From: Methanocella_A sp963769045
Lineage (GTDB): Archaea > Halobacteriota > Methanocellia > Methanocellales > Methanocellaceae
Direction: 5' to 3'
NCBI GenBank assembly: GCA_963769045.1
Contig: CAVYKK010000009.1
Location: 1-64,000 of the forward strand
Length of the DNA stretch: 64,000 bases
The position numbers and the translations under genes were made by a program. The notes under the pieces were generated by a model that saw nothing but the letters and a program-made list of their open reading frames with translations, had not been told where the DNA came from and searched no databases. Positions 15,657-23,925 of the stretch are shown here, piece by piece; the first letter of the stretch is position 1, and the number at the start of each line of letters is the position of its first letter.

Positions 15657-16820
15657 TCAGGATTTGCCGAGATACGTTTCGAGCCGGTGCATGCCTTCCG
15701 CAATGTTTTCCAGGCTGTTCGAGTACGAGAACCGCAGATAGCCTTCGGCACCGTCTCCGAAGTCGATCCCGGGGGTGCAGGCGACCCCTGCGCCTTCCAG
15801 GATATCCCGGCTCAGCTTCAGGGAGTCTGCGCCGAAACGCTTCGCGTCGGCCAGGATGTAATAAGCCCCTTCCGGCTCATACTTAATACCGAAGCCGATC
15901 TCCTTCAGCCGCTTCAGCATGTATTGCCTTCGCCGGTCGTACTCTGCCACCATCTTATGGACCTGGTCCTGCGGGCCGTTCAGCGCCGCTACCCCGGCAT
16001 GTTGTACGAAATTATTTGCGCTGATGAACAGGTTCTGCTGCAGCTTCTGCAGCGGCCGGACGCACTCCTGTGGGGCGATCAGGTACCCGAGCCGCCACCC
16101 GGTCATCGCATAAAGCTTCGAGAAGCCGTTCAGCACGAAGGCGTTATCCGTGTATTCGAGTATCGAGTGGTCCTTTCCTTTATAAACGAGGCCCTGGTAT
16201 ATCTCGTCGGAGATCACCGGCACATCGCCTGCAGCTTCGCATATGCCCCGGTATTCTTCGGGCTTCATGACTCTGCCGGTGGGGTTAGCCGGCGAGTTGA
16301 CCAGGATCGCTTTAGTGCGAGGCGTTACGGCTTTTCTGACCGCATCGGGCTTCAGGCGGAAGCCGTCGTCTTCCCGGGTATAGACGAATGCAGGCTTGCC
16401 GCCAGCACACAGGACAAAATTGGGATAACAGGCATAGTGGGGGTTCGACATAACGACCTCGTCGCCCTGTTCGAGGAGGCCGATGAACAGCAATAGCATG
16501 GCCGGGCTTGTTCCCGATGTCACGATAACCTGTTCCGGGCCAAGGCCAAGCCCGAACTTCCTGTTGTAGTCCTCTGTTATAGCCTCGCGCAGCGAGAGGA
16601 GGCCCAGACTGTGGGTGTACTTCGTCTCTCCGGCGCACAGTGCTTTGCCGGCCGCTCCGCAAATGTGGGCGGGCGTAGAGAAGTCAGGCTCACCGACCTC
16701 GAGATGAATAACGCTGCGGCCGGCGCGCTCCAGCTCCTGCGCCCTCTCCAGCACTTCCATGACATAGAACGGCGGCAGTGCCAGCGCTTTCTGGGAAATT
16801 TTACACGTACGTTGGCTCAT
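15657..16820 (-). CDS. Class I/II aminotransferase (AspC-like)
   Basis: Pyridoxal-phosphate enzyme of about 387 residues that moves amino groups between amino acids and 2-oxo acids. Clear marks are LEVGEPDFSTP, VTSGTSPAMLL for cofactor phosphate binding, SPANPTGRV, the ISDEIYQGL region and NGFSKLYAMTGWRLGYL with the Schiff-base lysine at about residue 230. The Arg for the substrate carboxylate is in GYLRFSYS. Start taken at the ATG 16818-16820, which has GGGAG upstream; an ATG at 16853 has none. It is close to aspartate, aromatic and alanine aminotransferases, so specificity is open. Confidence 0.92.
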   Translation of the reverse strand: MSQRTCKISQKALALPPFYVMEVLERAQELERAGRSVIHLEVGEPDFSTPAHICGAAGKALCAGETKYTHSLGLLSLREAITEDYNRKFGLGLGPEQVIVTSGTSPAMLLLFIGLLEQGDEVVMSNPHYACYPNFVLCAGGKPAFVYTREDDGFRLKPDAVRKAVTPRTKAILVNSPANPTGRVMKPEEYRGICEAAGDVPVISDEIYQGLVYKGKDHSILEYTDNAFVLNGFSKLYAMTGWRLGYLIAPQECVRPLQKLQQNLFISANNFVQHAGVAALNGPQDQVHKMVAEYDRRRQYMLKRLKEIGFGIKYEPEGAYYILADAKRFGADSLKLSRDILEGAGVACTPGIDFGDGAEGYLRFSYSNSLENIAEGMHRLETYLGKS

Positions 16821-17046
16821 ATGAATTGAATACTCCCGGTATCCATACCTCATTTACCGGTAACTGTTGATAAGTGTTTCCGGCGGCCTGTCTGGCAGGT
16901 CTCTCAGATTTTATTCTATAAAATATCGAAAATAATAGAAGTAAAGATTTATACTGAAAGCAATAAACTAATTTTTAAGGGATTGGATTGGAGTGGCCGT
17001 CTCGGTTGTCGGCGGATAGTCTGCCGGCTCGAGATAGCAGATTACT

Positions 17047-17871
17047 ATGATACGTGAGGGACCGTTTAATACAGAGTCGGCGGGTGGTATCGACAGCCGC
17101 ACGACAGTCGATTTCTTTGTAGCGCTGCTGTCCGATAAGGACCTGGACATACGCCGTCGATCGGTGGTGGCGCTGGGTGCAAGCGGCGACCGCAAGGCAG
17201 TGGAGCCATTGATGTTCGCCCTTTCGAGGGAACTCTCGCTGGGCGCGGAATCGTTTGCCATCGTCATGGATATAGTGGGGGCACTGGAACGTTTGCCGGA
17301 CAGTCGTGCCATAGACCTGCTGCTAAAAGTCGAATCGCAGCTAATCGACTATGGCTCTACCATGTGCAGGGCGGATATGCCGGTAGGCTCTGTCGTCTAC
17401 CACAGCAAAGGCGATCGACACATCGACCGGGTCGTGCCCCGGGAACTGCATTATAAAGTGTTCGAGGGCCTGAGGCGGATTAGCACTGCGCTTGGCGATC
17501 GTACGGAGCTTGTCGCGGACCGCTTCCATGCTTACCAGCTCGAAGCGATGGAAGAAGAGGTCAATCGCCTGATGCCGATGATATCCGATGCCCTGGCCGA
17601 TAGCGCGCCGGACATCCTGCCTGCCGGCGATGTCGTGCCAGTATCTGCGACGGATGACGAAGAGGCGGTCTCGGGCAATTATTTCGATCACGAGCTCGTC
17701 AAACAGGAGATGGAAGCACAGGTCCTCGATTACATAAGCAGGAACGAAGACATGCTGACAATCATCCAGAACGGGCAGCGCATCAAGGCTCACATCCGGC
17801 AGGCCCGGGAAACAAAAGTGAAAATGGCCACGGATATACCTGTAAGATTGGCCCGGGCATTCGTGCGGTGA
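17047..17871 (+). CDS. HEAT-repeat protein
   Basis: 274 residues. The first 90 hold HEAT-like repeats (LLSDKDLDIRRRSVVALGASGD, KAVEPLMFALSRE, LERLPDSRAIDLLLKVE) of the PBS-lyase type, helical pairs that form protein-binding scaffolds. The rest is charged and helical, ending in a basic tail (HIRQARETKVKMATDIPV). No enzyme motif is present. It is followed after 35 bases by the gene at 17907, probably in the same transcript. Likely an adaptor; partner unknown. Confidence 0.7.
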   Translation: MIREGPFNTESAGGIDSRTTVDFFVALLSDKDLDIRRRSVVALGASGDRKAVEPLMFALSRELSLGAESFAIVMDIVGALERLPDSRAIDLLLKVESQLIDYGSTMCRADMPVGSVVYHSKGDRHIDRVVPRELHYKVFEGLRRISTALGDRTELVADRFHAYQLEAMEEEVNRLMPMISDALADSAPDILPAGDVVPVSATDDEEAVSGNYFDHELVKQEMEAQVLDYISRNEDMLTIIQNGQRIKAHIRQARETKVKMATDIPVRLARAFVR

Positions 17872-17906
17872 CCTATCATGCGGCTGGAAAATCAAAGTGA
17901 CCTGCC

Positions 17907-18419
17907 ATGAACCTCCGGGCAATCAACGAGATGAGCAAAGAAGAGACCGACAGCTACCTCGAGTTCCTGCTGTGGCACTACCGCGTGGTCGACGCTTTCT
18001 GGTTCATCAACGTAACGGAACAGTACGGCCAGCCCACGGCGGAAAAGATCAACGAGCAGGTCTGGGGCCGGGTGGCGGGAATGGCCGCGAAGGATATCGT
18101 GTCGCGGTTTAACATTACCGAGAAAGGGCTGAAGGGATTTGTCAGGGCGTTGCGGCTGTTCCCGTGGGCGATCATCGTAGATTATACGATCGAGGAGAAA
18201 GACGGCGAGGTTATCCTGACGACGCCGTCATGCCCGACCCAGGAAGCCCGCCTGCGGCGAGGCCTCGGCGAGTACGTGTGCCGGGAGATGCATCGGGCGG
18301 AGTTCACCGGTTTTGCACAGGCGATAGACCCCCGGATACAGGTCGAATGCACATTCGCGCCGCCCGACCCGCACCCGAAAGACATGTTCTGCAAATGGCG
18401 CTTCTACTTGAAGCCATGA
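17907..18419 (+). CDS. DUF6125-like conserved protein
   Basis: 170 residues, soluble. Aromatic-rich helices at the start (YLEFLLWHYRVVDAFWFINV) and the later WGRVAGMAAKDIVSRFNI resemble a family common in methanogens and anaerobic bacteria, which I recall as DUF6125. Conserved Cys occur at PSCPTQEA, YVCREMH, VECTFAPP and MFCKWRF, which could bind metal or cofactor. ATG start follows CCTGCC without a strong ribosome-binding site. Probably cotranscribed with the HEAT-repeat gene. Function unknown. Confidence 0.6.
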   Translation: MNLRAINEMSKEETDSYLEFLLWHYRVVDAFWFINVTEQYGQPTAEKINEQVWGRVAGMAAKDIVSRFNITEKGLKGFVRALRLFPWAIIVDYTIEEKDGEVILTTPSCPTQEARLRRGLGEYVCREMHRAEFTGFAQAIDPRIQVECTFAPPDPHPKDMFCKWRFYLKP

Positions 18420-18760
18420 TATGGTCTCCCGTTATATACGGTATACGCTGAGCAGGCACCTGACACGACGTACACTACGTACACGACGTACACGACGTAC
18501 ACAACGTTTTTCAGGAAAGGCCAGCGTAGCCTTATTATTAGACGTCGTGTACGTCGTGTACGTTGTGTTTGGTGCCGGCCAGCCAGTACAAAACATTTTA
18601 CTAATGACTACACGTAGTGTCCGTAGCGTTTGTTGCCTGCCGAGTACTATTAAAGCATTTAATGGTTACCCGGTTCCATACAAGCTTTCTATGTGACACA
18701 TTAATGTACTTTCGAGTGCAACTTTTGATCATCCGTATGAAAAAGTAGCGGAGTCATATC
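18420..18760. other. Spacer holding a hairpin repeat and the next promoter
   Basis: No gene. It contains the hairpin element at 18455-18576 and its conserved right flank to about 18615. The stretch 18650-18740 is AT-richer and should hold the promoter of the dehydrogenase gene. Confidence 0.5.
18455..18576. repeat. Hairpin repeat, copy A (CACGACGTA arms)
   Basis: Outer ends GGCACC (18455-18460) and GGTGCC (18571-18576) are complementary. The arms are runs of the 9-mer CACGACGTA on the left and its complement TACGTCGTG on the right (18543-18567). The core 18506-18546 (GTTTTT...GGAAAGG...TAGCC...GACGTC) matches those at 24064, 34310 and 63010. The right flank to about 18615 (GTGCCGGCCAGCC..AAAACATTT) is shared with the copy at 62979. 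Confidence 0.85.
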
Positions 18761-19615
18761 ATGAAAGTCGGCTTTATCGGCCTCGGCCACCTCGGGAAAA
18801 CGATTGCGAAGCGGATGATCAGCCAGGGCGTGGAACTTGTCGTCTGGAACCGGACAAAGGATAAGGCACAGGACCTTGGCGTCCCGGTAGCGGATACTCC
18901 GGCCGCGCTGATGTGCGATGTCGACATCGTGTTCATCAACCTGTTCGACAGCAACGCGGTTTCAGCCGTGCTTAACGGCAAGGACGGGCTGCTGGACAGC
19001 AAATGCCACGGCAAGATCATCGTGGACACGACGACCAACCACTTCGATCGCGTACCGGAATTTTACGATGCCGCCCGACGGCACGGGGCATGCTACCTCG
19101 AGACGCCAGTCCTGGGCAGTGTAGTGCCCGCGTCGCAGGGCAACCTGACGGTGCTGGTCAGTGGCGACAAAGACGCCTTCGGCGAGGTCAGGCCGCTGCT
19201 GGAAAAGATCGGAAAGAGTATTTTCTATCTCGGAGAGCCGACACTGGCAACGAAGATGAAGCTGGTCAACAACATGGTGCTAGGCACGCTTATGGCCACC
19301 GGCGCGGAAGCCGTGGCGCTGGGCGAGGCTGCGGGTGTCGACCGCGAGACCGTAGTCAACATCATTCTGTCCGGGGCGGGCAACTCGGCCGTCCTCAACG
19401 GCAAGAAGGACATGCTGGTCAGCGAAAACTTTCCCACGCAATTTTCGTCTGCCTTGATCTATAAGGACCTGCACTACCTGCAGGACCTGGCGAAATCGCT
19501 GAAGCGGCCACTGTTCACCGGCAGCGCGACCAAAGAGCTGTACGCGATGACCTTCTCGAAAGGTATTGCCGGCGATGACTTCGCGGCCATCTACAAGATA
19601 TTCCGGCAATGGTGA
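18761..19615 (+). CDS. NAD(P)-dependent beta-hydroxyacid dehydrogenase
   Basis: 284 residues of the 3-hydroxyisobutyrate dehydrogenase / 6-phosphogluconate dehydrogenase superfamily. The Rossmann loop is GFIGLGHLGKTIAKRM at 4-19. The substrate loop SQGNLTVLVSG and the helix ATKMKLVNNMVLGTL, which carries the catalytic lysine, follow in order, then an all-helical dimer domain. WNRTKDKA after the second strand suggests NADP preference. The substrate may be tartronate semialdehyde, succinic semialdehyde or similar. It stands alone, so context gives no help. Confidence 0.88.
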   Translation: MKVGFIGLGHLGKTIAKRMISQGVELVVWNRTKDKAQDLGVPVADTPAALMCDVDIVFINLFDSNAVSAVLNGKDGLLDSKCHGKIIVDTTTNHFDRVPEFYDAARRHGACYLETPVLGSVVPASQGNLTVLVSGDKDAFGEVRPLLEKIGKSIFYLGEPTLATKMKLVNNMVLGTLMATGAEAVALGEAAGVDRETVVNIILSGAGNSAVLNGKKDMLVSENFPTQFSSALIYKDLHYLQDLAKSLKRPLFTGSATKELYAMTFSKGIAGDDFAAIYKIFRQW

Positions 19616-19944
19616 CCACTGGCGGGGGGCGCCTCAAGCGCGCATGTGCGTATGGAGGATGGGCGGACAACAAAATGCCCTGCCATATTTTTCATTAATA
19701 TCGATTTAAGAAATATTGACCCGTTGTTGTCCTGGCTTCACATCGTAAATACCTGGCGAGCATTCTTAGACGTACTGGCTGAATAGGGCTGATTTTCACT
19801 GCTTTAACACGAAAATCCAATTTATCATCTGTCGAGTTCTCTGACTGATAGCTTACCAGTCAATAATTTAAAATATTATGCAAATAATATAGATACATAT
19901 ATAATATCATGCCCTGCGCAAGATGATCTGGAGGCCTGCACAAA
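19616..19944. other. Long promoter region of the redox operon
   Basis: About 330 bases without a gene. A short alternating GC stretch lies near 19634-19650. Sequence from 19865 is strongly AT-rich, with TATA-like ACATATATAAT at about 19894-19904, followed by GGAGG before the Rieske start. No palindrome is obvious. Confidence 0.5.
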
Positions 19945-20271
19945 GTGACGATACCGGAATGGACCTACGTGATGGATGAGAGCCAGCTGCCGGAGAATGT
20001 AATGACGGCGGTTTTCCCGTACGGGATTCCGGTGCTGCTCGTAAAAACGGCCGGCGGCATCCACGCTGTTTCGAACAAGTGTGCCCACATGGGCTGCACG
20101 CTTTCCCGGGGCTCGCTGGGCGGCTTCATCGTCGAGTGCCCGTGCCACGAGTGGACCTTCGATATCCGGACAGGCGTGTTCATTACCGCGAACGAGATCA
20201 GGATACCGACCTACGCATGCAAGGCCGAGAATGGCAAGATTTTCGTGAACGTCAAGGAGGCTGCGCGATGA
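19945..20271 (+). CDS. Rieske [2Fe-2S] ferredoxin (first of operon)
   Basis: 108 residues from GTG 19945, nine bases after GGAGG. The Rieske cluster motifs are Cys46-x-His48 in KCAHMGCTLSRG and Cys65-Pro-Cys-His68 in ECPCHEWTF, which bind a 2Fe-2S cluster through two Cys and two His. There is no membrane anchor, so it is a soluble electron carrier like those of oxygenases or nitrite-reductase small subunits. Its stop overlaps the next start by four bases. Partners are probably the other products of this four-gene operon. Confidence 0.92.
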   Translation: MTIPEWTYVMDESQLPENVMTAVFPYGIPVLLVKTAGGIHAVSNKCAHMGCTLSRGSLGGFIVECPCHEWTFDIRTGVFITANEIRIPTYACKAENGKIFVNVKEAAR

Positions 20272-20525
20272 AAGTGAGGATGTATACGGTGAGCACCGAC
20301 CCGTTGAGCCAGAGGACGAAAAAATTTTTCCAGGAAAAGAACATACCCTTCGAATACGTCGATTACGACCTGGCAAGCGAGCCGGAGCAGGAAAGGATAG
20401 GCAATGAACTGATTAAATATACCGGGTCCATCTCTTTTCCCTTCGTCGATATCGACGGTAACGTGGTGATCGGCTACAACCCGGAAAGATACGAAGAGCT
20501 GATCAAGCAGAAACAGGTGGCCTGA
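20268..20525 (+). CDS. Glutaredoxin-fold protein without cysteines
   Basis: 85 residues. The start ATG 20268 overlaps the Rieske stop and follows AAGGAGG. The fold is glutaredoxin: strand MKVRMYTVST, helix RTKKFFQEKNIPFEYVDYD, the cis-proline loop SISFPFVDIDG and the end VVIGYNPERYEELI. The active-site CxxC position reads TDPLS and the whole protein has no cysteine. It therefore cannot do thiol exchange and may act as a binding or scaffold subunit for the neighbouring reductase. Translationally coupled on both sides. Confidence 0.82.
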   Translation: MKVRMYTVSTDPLSQRTKKFFQEKNIPFEYVDYDLASEPEQERIGNELIKYTGSISFPFVDIDGNVVIGYNPERYEELIKQKQVA

Positions 20526-20878
20526 TGGTCGACGTCGAAGCGAGGAAGAAAGCCCTGCGCTTCATGTTCCAGCAGGTTATCGACCCACTGGGGTATAAGT
20601 TCTCTCCGGACGAGGATACGGTCGATTTCTGCCTGGAGCAGGAAGTGAAGCTCGAGCAGAAGTACGGGATACCCTATTGCCCGTGCCAGGGGCTTACGAA
20701 AAACCACAAGGAAAATATGCGGATCGTCTGCCCGTGCATTCCCTACCACAAAGCCCATTTCGACTACATGAAGATGTGCTGGTGTGCGCTGTACGTCCAC
20801 AAGGACGTGACGGACCCGGACAGGCTCAGGCAGATACCGTACGAGGAATTCCTGAAGCGGACGGGAAGGGAGCGATGA
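20525..20878 (+). CDS. Ferredoxin-thioredoxin-reductase catalytic-chain-like protein
   Basis: 117 residues with the three Cys-x-Cys pairs of the FTR beta chain: CPC at 52-54, CPC at 69-71 and CWC at 85-87. In that family they hold a 4Fe-4S cluster next to a redox disulfide, which passes electrons one at a time from ferredoxin to a thiol protein. The last pair is CWC where plants have CHC. The usual variable subunit is absent, as in other archaeal forms. It lies between the glutaredoxin-like and second Rieske genes, with a one-base start/stop overlap. Confidence 0.9.
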   Translation: MVDVEARKKALRFMFQQVIDPLGYKFSPDEDTVDFCLEQEVKLEQKYGIPYCPCQGLTKNHKENMRIVCPCIPYHKAHFDYMKMCWCALYVHKDVTDPDRLRQIPYEEFLKRTGRER

Positions 20879-20879
20879 C

Positions 20880-21260
20880 ATGTTCCGGGATATTGCCAGC
20901 GTCGACGAGATATTGCCCGGCGGCATGAAAGCGTACGAGGTCGACGGGAAGGACATCGTCCTCTGCAACGACAACGGCCGGTTCTACTCCTTCCAGCGCC
21001 GGTGTGGCCACATGAGCGCCCCGTTGGACATGGGCACGGCCAACGGCTACATCATCACCTGCCCGCTGCACAGCGTACAGTTCGAGGCGTCGACAGGGAA
21101 GGCATTAAGCCCGCCGCTTCTCCCGCTGGCTTCCGAAGCGCCGCCGACCATGGACAATTTGATGCACTGGGTCGCGACGCTCATGGGGCACGTGAAGACG
21201 TGCGATATCCGGACGTACCCGGTCAGGGTCGAAAACGGCAGGATCAGCGTCGACATATGA
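20880..21260 (+). CDS. Rieske [2Fe-2S] ferredoxin (last of operon)
   Basis: 126 residues. Cluster ligands are Cys42-x-His44 (RRCGHMSAPLD) and Cys61-x-x-His64 (TCPLHSVQFE). It is soluble and distinct from the first Rieske protein. It carries an insertion (LLPLASEAPPTMDNLMHWVATLMGH) after the second motif that may form a docking helix. The ATG lies one base after the reductase stop. Two soluble Rieske proteins around a disulfide reductase suggest a dedicated electron chain. Confidence 0.9.
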   Translation: MFRDIASVDEILPGGMKAYEVDGKDIVLCNDNGRFYSFQRRCGHMSAPLDMGTANGYIITCPLHSVQFEASTGKALSPPLLPLASEAPPTMDNLMHWVATLMGHVKTCDIRTYPVRVENGRISVDI

Positions 21261-21326
21261 CGATCTTCACTTGAGCCGCCGGAAATATGATCACTTTATG
21301 ACCATATACTGACATACCCTTTTTGT

Positions 21327-22952
21327 ATGGTAAGGCCATCCGCAGACGACCGGGAACGGCTTGTGCACCGGCTGGGCGAACGCGTGAAGGAGCTGACGGC
21401 ACTCCATCGCACGGCTGGCATCTTCCAGCAGCCTCGCGCTATTCCGGAGCTGCTGCAGGAGATCGTATCCATACTGCCGGCAGCCTGGCAGTATCCGGAG
21501 ATCACCGTAGCGCGCATCGTCTATGGTGGCAAGGAATATTGCTCCGGTTGTTACTGTGGGAGCGAATGGCGGCAGAGCGCCCGTTTCCTGACCGCCAACG
21601 GCAGCGAGGGGGCCGTCGACGTCTTTTACACCGAAGCAAGGCCGCCAGAGGATGAGGGGCCGTTCCTGGCCGAGGAGCGAAACCTGATCAACTCCCTGGC
21701 CGAGATGTTGCGCATTTACCTGGACCGGAAGCTGGCCGAGGAAGCGTTGCTCGAGAGCGAGGAGCGGTTCCGTATCACCTTTGAGCAGGCAGCTGTCGGC
21801 ATCGTCCATGCGGGTATCGATGATCGCATCCTGCGGGCGAACCGGCAGTTTTGCGACATCGTCGGCTACTCCCACGACGAAGTGGTCCGCAGGACGTTGC
21901 AGGACATCACGTGCATATACGATGCCGGGCCGGAGGCCGAGAACCGGGACAAGCTCGTAGCAGGCCGCATCCGTGCATATTCCATCGAGAAGCGGAACAT
22001 CCGTAAGGACGGGAAGCCCGTCTGGGTGAATGAGACTGTATCGCTCGTCCGTGACTCTTCCGGCGAGCCGGGATACTTCATCTATGTATTCGAGGACATC
22101 ACGGAGCGCAAGCAATCCGAAGACGAGCGCAGGGGGCTGGTCCACGACCTGCAGGAGCGCGTGAAAGAGCTGACGGCCACATACCGGACGCTCGAGATTC
22201 TCCAGCAGCCGAAACCGGTGGCGGAACTGCTCCAGGAGGTCGTCGTCATCCTCCCGGATGCATGGCAATACCCCGAGATCACGGCCGCCCGTATCCGGTT
22301 CGAGGGCCGTGACTACGCAACGCCGAACTATGTTCCTTCGGAGTGGCAGCAGAGCGCCCGGTTTATGACCTTCGATGCGTTCGATGGCTTCATCGAAGTT
22401 GTCTACCTCGAGGAACGGCCGGAGGAGGATGAGGGGCCGTTCCTGTCCGAGGAGCGGGATCTTATCGAGTCGCTTGCCCGGGCGCTGAAAGGGTTCCTGA
22501 ACCGCCGGAAGGCGGAGCAGGCGCTCAGCGAGAGCGAAAGCCTGTACCATGCGCTGGCGGACGCCGCGCACGACATGGTGTACATCATCGGAAAAGACGG
22601 GCGGTTCACCTATTTCAACGGCTACGCGGAAGACCTGCTCGGCGAAAGCCCGGACGAGTACGTCGGCAAGAGGATCAGCGACCTCTACACAGCCGACATC
22701 GCCCGGCAGCATGAGCGGCGCGAAGCGGAAATGATAGCGTCGGGCGAACCGGCATACTTCGAGGAGTTGGCCGGTTTTAAGCGCAGGCGCCTGTGGACGG
22801 CCAACTGGCTGGTGCCGATCAAAGACCGCGACGGGCAGACCATGTCAATCATGTGCGTCGTCCGGGACATCGACGGGCGTAAGCGCGCCGAAGAGACCCT
22901 GCTCCAGGCCGAACAGGAACTGGAAATGTTCAGAGGTCGCTCTGGAAAATGA
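21327..22952 (+). CDS. PAS sensor protein without a recognised output domain
   Basis: 541 residues in a repeating order. A module of about 120 residues (about 15-140, with ILPAAWQYPEITVARI and EDEGPFLAEERNLI) is followed by a PAS domain with PAC end (about 150-255, ending FEDITERKQSE). A second copy of the first module (about 270-395) and a second PAS (about 405-525, ending VVRDIDGRKRAEE) follow. The repeated module is the GAF-like input seen in methanogen PAS kinases. The protein stops soon after the second PAS, with no histidine kinase, GGDEF or HTH. It may be truncated or may pass signals by protein contact. Convergent with pfkA. Confidence 0.82.
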   Translation: MVRPSADDRERLVHRLGERVKELTALHRTAGIFQQPRAIPELLQEIVSILPAAWQYPEITVARIVYGGKEYCSGCYCGSEWRQSARFLTANGSEGAVDVFYTEARPPEDEGPFLAEERNLINSLAEMLRIYLDRKLAEEALLESEERFRITFEQAAVGIVHAGIDDRILRANRQFCDIVGYSHDEVVRRTLQDITCIYDAGPEAENRDKLVAGRIRAYSIEKRNIRKDGKPVWVNETVSLVRDSSGEPGYFIYVFEDITERKQSEDERRGLVHDLQERVKELTATYRTLEILQQPKPVAELLQEVVVILPDAWQYPEITAARIRFEGRDYATPNYVPSEWQQSARFMTFDAFDGFIEVVYLEERPEEDEGPFLSEERDLIESLARALKGFLNRRKAEQALSESESLYHALADAAHDMVYIIGKDGRFTYFNGYAEDLLGESPDEYVGKRISDLYTADIARQHERREAEMIASGEPAYFEELAGFKRRRLWTANWLVPIKDRDGQTMSIMCVVRDIDGRKRAEETLLQAEQELEMFRGRSGK

Positions 22953-22962
22953 GCGCGTGAAG

Positions 22963-23925
22963 CTATCTGGCCAGCAGGCTCGCCAGCCGCAGCACATCGG
23001 GGTCAAGCGGTTTTTCCTTGTTGCAGGACTCCTCTAAACTCATGTAAGTAATCGTCCCATTCTGCAGGCCGACGATTTCGTTGCCTTTGCCATCGAACAG
23101 CCGCTCTATAGCCTTCTCGCCAAACCTGCTTGCCAGGTACCGGCTCCGGGCCGACGGGTTGCCGCCCCGCTGGGCATAGCCTATGATGCTCAGTCTGGTC
23201 TCCAGCCCGGTGTTCGCCTCGATGTCTCTTGCCAGTTTTGCATTGTCGCCTATCCCTTCTGCTGCCACAATGATGCCCGACTTCTTGCCTTCCGCGGCGT
23301 TCACTTTCATCATGCGGTAGAGCGCTTCCGGATCAAAGGGCACTTCCGGGACAAGAATGACCTCTGCCCCCGAAGTCAGGCCTACCATCGACGCAATGAA
23401 CCCCCTCTTTCTGCCCATGACTTCTACGATAAAGATACGGTCGAGCGAGGTAGCCGTATCGCGAATCTTGTCGATCTCGTCCACGGAGGTATTGATAGCC
23501 GTATCGAAGCCTATTGTCTCGTCCGTGCCATAGACATCGTTGTCTATCGTCGCCGGGATGCCAATCATCCGGATACCGGTATACTTCTTCAACGCCGACA
23601 TGGCCCGGAACGAGCCATCGCCGCCGATGACTACCAGCCCGTCTAGCTTATTCTCCGCAATGTGCCGTCCCGCCTTCATCAGGCCCTCGTCCATCTTCAT
23701 TTCGGGACAACGGCATGTGTGGAGCATGGTGCCACCCGACTGGATGATACCGCTGACCGACCGGGGCGTCAACGATAAATAATCGTTGGCCATCAGTCCG
23801 CCCCATCCCCGTCGGAAGCCGATCACCTGCAGCCCTCTGGAGTGGGCAAGGCGTACGACCGCCCTTATGGCCGCGTTCATGCCGGGTGCGTCTCCTCCGC
23901 TGGTCACGATGCCGATCTTTTTCAT
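22963..23925 (-). CDS. pfkA: 6-phosphofructokinase, bacterial ATP type
   Basis: Phosphorylates fructose 6-phosphate to the 1,6-bisphosphate in glycolysis. The 320 residues are the usual length of the bacterial enzyme. Motifs are GIVTSGGDAPGMN (5-17), GGDGS (101-105), PATIDND (124-130) with the catalytic Asp at about 128, and MGRKRGF. Gly at position 104 of GGDGS favours ATP over pyrophosphate as donor. Archaea with a modified glycolysis usually use ADP-dependent kinases of another fold, so a PfkA gene suggests acquisition from bacteria. PATIDND, with Ala where most have Gly, is a small deviation. Confidence 0.92.
   Translation of the reverse strand: MKKIGIVTSGGDAPGMNAAIRAVVRLAHSRGLQVIGFRRGWGGLMANDYLSLTPRSVSGIIQSGGTMLHTCRCPEMKMDEGLMKAGRHIAENKLDGLVVIGGDGSFRAMSALKKYTGIRMIGIPATIDNDVYGTDETIGFDTAINTSVDEIDKIRDTATSLDRIFIVEVMGRKRGFIASMVGLTSGAEVILVPEVPFDPEALYRMMKVNAAEGKKSGIIVAAEGIGDNAKLARDIEANTGLETRLSIIGYAQRGGNPSARSRYLASRFGEKAIERLFDGKGNEIVGLQNGTITYMSLEESCNKEKPLDPDVLRLASLLAR

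Noticed and set aside
15267..16496. A 409-codon open frame on the plus strand opposite the aminotransferase
   Set aside because: Shadow of the real minus-strand aminotransferase, whose catalytic motifs are all intact.
21291..22712. A 473-codon open frame on the minus strand across the PAS gene
   Set aside because: It is the complement of a GC-rich gene with strong third-position bias. The product has no domain and the plus-strand protein has clear PAS domains.
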